From contig JAFXQK010000064.1 in NCBI GenBank assembly GCA_017527205.1, positions 1-64,000 on the forward strand: a stretch of DNA of 64,000 bases. Direction: 5' to 3'. The number at the start of each line of letters is the position of its first letter. Positions within the stretch are counted from its first letter, which is position 1. Shown one piece after another: positions 62,522 through 64,000 of this stretch. The DNA is from Lachnospiraceae bacterium. GTDB taxonomy: Bacteria; Bacillota; Clostridia; Lachnospirales; Lachnospiraceae. The notes beneath the pieces were generated by a model that was not told the origin of the DNA, ran no database searches, and saw only the letters and a program-made list of their open reading frames with translations. The translations under genes and the position numbers were made by a program.

Positions 62522-64000
62522 ATGGCAGATGCAAATCAATACGATGCGGCCAGTATCACCGTCCTGGAAGGTCTCGAGGCTGTCCGCAAGCGCCCCGGCA
62601 TGTATATCGGCAGCGTGTCCACAAAGGGTCTGAATCACTTGATCTACGAGATTCTCGATAACTCCGTGGATGAACATCTGGCTGGCTATTGTGACGTCAT
62701 TCACGTGACCTTGGAGGCGGATGGTTCCGCAACCGTTTCAGATAATGGCCGAGGAATTCCCGTAGGCATGCATGAAAAGGGCGTCAGCGCAGAACGTCTT
62801 GTGTTTACAACGCTTCATGCGGGTGGTAAGTTTGATAATACGGCATATAAAACCAGCGGCGGCCTTCACGGCGTGGGATCCTCCGTAGTTAACGCTCTTT
62901 CGACAAGGCTTACCGTCAGAGTTAAGCTTGGCGGTTCCGTTTATGAAGATAGCTATGAGAGAGGAATTCCTACGACGGAGCTGATCGGCGGACTTCTTCC
63001 CGTTGTCGGTAAGACCAAGGAAACTGGTACGACCATTAATTTTTTACCGGATGAAACCATATTTGACCGCACCAGATTTAAAGAGGATGAGGTAAAGAGC
63101 CGTCTTCATGAAACCGCTTATCTTAACCCGGGTCTTACCATCGTATATGAGGACAAGCGGCCCGAATCCTCGGAAAGCATCACCTATCATGAGCCCGAGG
63201 GCATTGTCGGATTCATCAAGGACATGAATAAGACAAAGGAAACCATTCACGACGTGATCTATTTTTCCGGCGAGAGCGAAGGCATTTCCGTTGAGGTGGC
63301 GTTCCAGTATGTGAATGAGTTTCATGAAAATGTCCTTGGTTTTTGTAATAATATTTATAACTCTGAAGGCGGTACGCATTTGACTGGCTTTAAGACCATG
63401 TTTACGACCATCATCAACAACTACGCGAGAGAGCTTGGAGTGCTCAAGGAAAAGGACGTCAATTTCACTGGCGCGGACGTGCGTAATGGCATGACGGCAG
63501 TCGTTTCCTTAAAGCATCCGGATCCCCGTTTCGAAGGGCAGACGAAGACGAAGCTGGACAATCAGGATGCGGCAAAGGTCGTCAGCAAAATTACCAACGA
63601 TGAAGTCGTTCATTTCTTCGATAGAAACCTCGAGATCTTAAAAAGTGTCATTGGCTGTGCTGAAAAGGCTGCAAAGATCCGAAAGACGGAAGAAAAAGCC
63701 AAGACAAACATGCTGACTAAGCAAAAGTATTCCTTTGATTCTAACGGAAAATTAGCCAATTGTGAGTCCAAGGATCCCTCAAAATGCGAAATCTTTATCG
63801 TAGAGGGTGATTCCGCAGGCGGCAGCGCAAAAACTGCAAGAAACCGCATGTATCAGGCAATCCTACCGATTCGTGGTAAGATCTTAAACGTAGAGAAGGC
63901 AAGCATTGACAAGATCCTGGCAAATGCTGAAATCAAGACAATGATCAATGCCTTTGGCTGCGGCTTTTCCGAGGGCTACGGCAATGATTTCGACATCAGT
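62522..64000 (+). CDS. Type IIA DNA topoisomerase subunit B (ParE/GyrB family), 5' part
   Basis: The open frame of 493 codons runs off the window end. It shows the GHKL ATPase (YEILDNSVDEHLAGY; VSDNGRGIPVGMH; TSGGLHGVGSSVVNALS), the transducer QTKTKL motif and the start of Toprim (IVEGDSAGGSAKTARNR; PIRGKILNVEKA). It lies far from any dnaA/recF cluster, favouring topoisomerase IV ParE over gyrase GyrB, but sequence alone does not settle this. The ATG at 62522 has GGAGG 13 bases upstream; a nearer ATG at 62511 is out of frame. Confidence 0.88.
   Translation, partial: MADANQYDAASITVLEGLEAVRKRPGMYIGSVSTKGLNHLIYEILDNSVDEHLAGYCDVIHVTLEADGSATVSDNGRGIPVGMHEKGVSAERLVFTTLHAGGKFDNTAYKTSGGLHGVGSSVVNALSTRLTVRVKLGGSVYEDSYERGIPTTELIGGLLPVVGKTKETGTTINFLPDETIFDRTRFKEDEVKSRLHETAYLNPGLTIVYEDKRPESSESITYHEPEGIVGFIKDMNKTKETIHDVIYFSGESEGISVEVAFQYVNEFHENVLGFCNNIYNSEGGTHLTGFKTMFTTIINNYARELGVLKEKDVNFTGADVRNGMTAVVSLKHPDPRFEGQTKTKLDNQDAAKVVSKITNDEVVHFFDRNLEILKSVIGCAEKAAKIRKTEEKAKTNMLTKQKYSFDSNGKLANCESKDPSKCEIFIVEGDSAGGSAKTARNRMYQAILPIRGKILNVEKASIDKILANAEIKTMINAFGCGFSEGYGNDFDIS

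Overview
The window looks like chromosome from a spore-forming and probably motile member of the Lachnospiraceae (Clostridia, Firmicutes). This is inferred from gene content and style. Most start codons follow GGAGG-type ribosome binding sites, promoters are sigma-A-like with 17-bp spacers, and there is a GerW (YtfJ) sporulation gene, a GGGtGRT protein with its NifU-like partner, the gene order rpmB / Asp23-like / fakA / recG / degV, and ruvAB-zapA-U32. No rRNA, CRISPR array or prophage was seen. One tRNA (Thr, anticodon CGT) is present. The 3' end of the window cuts a type II topoisomerase B-subunit gene.

Layout. 1-2,000: possible remnant of an IS21-type end, then an AAA-ATPase/PD-(D/E)XK protein. 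2,000-9,000: sugar nucleotide synthesis (ManC-like with cupin), chorismate synthase on the minus strand, an unusual chemoreceptor fused to a sugar-binding-protein-like domain, then tgt-yajC. 9,000-16,000: leuB-ilvD-ilvB, interrupted after leuB by a DUF559 nuclease cassette bounded by 55-bp inverted repeats, and between ilvD and ilvB by a 197-nt palindromic element; then an L,D-transpeptidase. 16,000-23,600: serC-serA, a palindrome-rich repeat cluster, a DUF1015 gene, a GlgB homologue that has lost its catalytic residues, and an MscS channel. 23,600-29,400: a pseudaminic acid locus (pseI, formyltransferase, pseG, glycosyltransferase, pseF) split by tRNA-Thr and a membrane channel-like gene. 29,400-39,000: argH, a 59-bp tandem repeat array, asd, a GGDEF/EAL protein, topoisomerase III, the NifU-like/GGGtGRT pair, and a lipoprotein. 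39,000-48,000: methionine synthase, then a second branched-chain set (ilvB paralogue, two ilvN genes, ilvC, leuC, leuD). 48,000-64,000: MATE transporter, ruvAB, zapA, U32 peptidase pair, Nudix, DUF2953-gerW, rpmB, Asp23-like, fakA, recG, degV and the topoisomerase.

How the genes work together. The window holds acetolactate synthase (two large and two small subunits), IlvC, IlvD, LeuB and LeuCD, so nearly the whole valine/leucine route is present apart from leuA and the aminotransferase. Serine (serC, serA), aspartate-family (asd), methionine (metH), arginine (argH) and aromatic (aroC) steps are also here, indicating a prototrophic lifestyle. The nonulosonate genes would supply CMP-pseudaminic acid, perhaps in N-formylated form, for surface or flagellar glycosylation.

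The most unusual items are the DUF559 inverted-repeat cassette, the catalytically altered GlgB homologue, the chemoreceptor/binding-protein fusion, and several families of intergenic palindromes. Some of these palindromes show pair-preserving changes between copies. All function calls rest on reading sequence motifs by eye; no database search was run.
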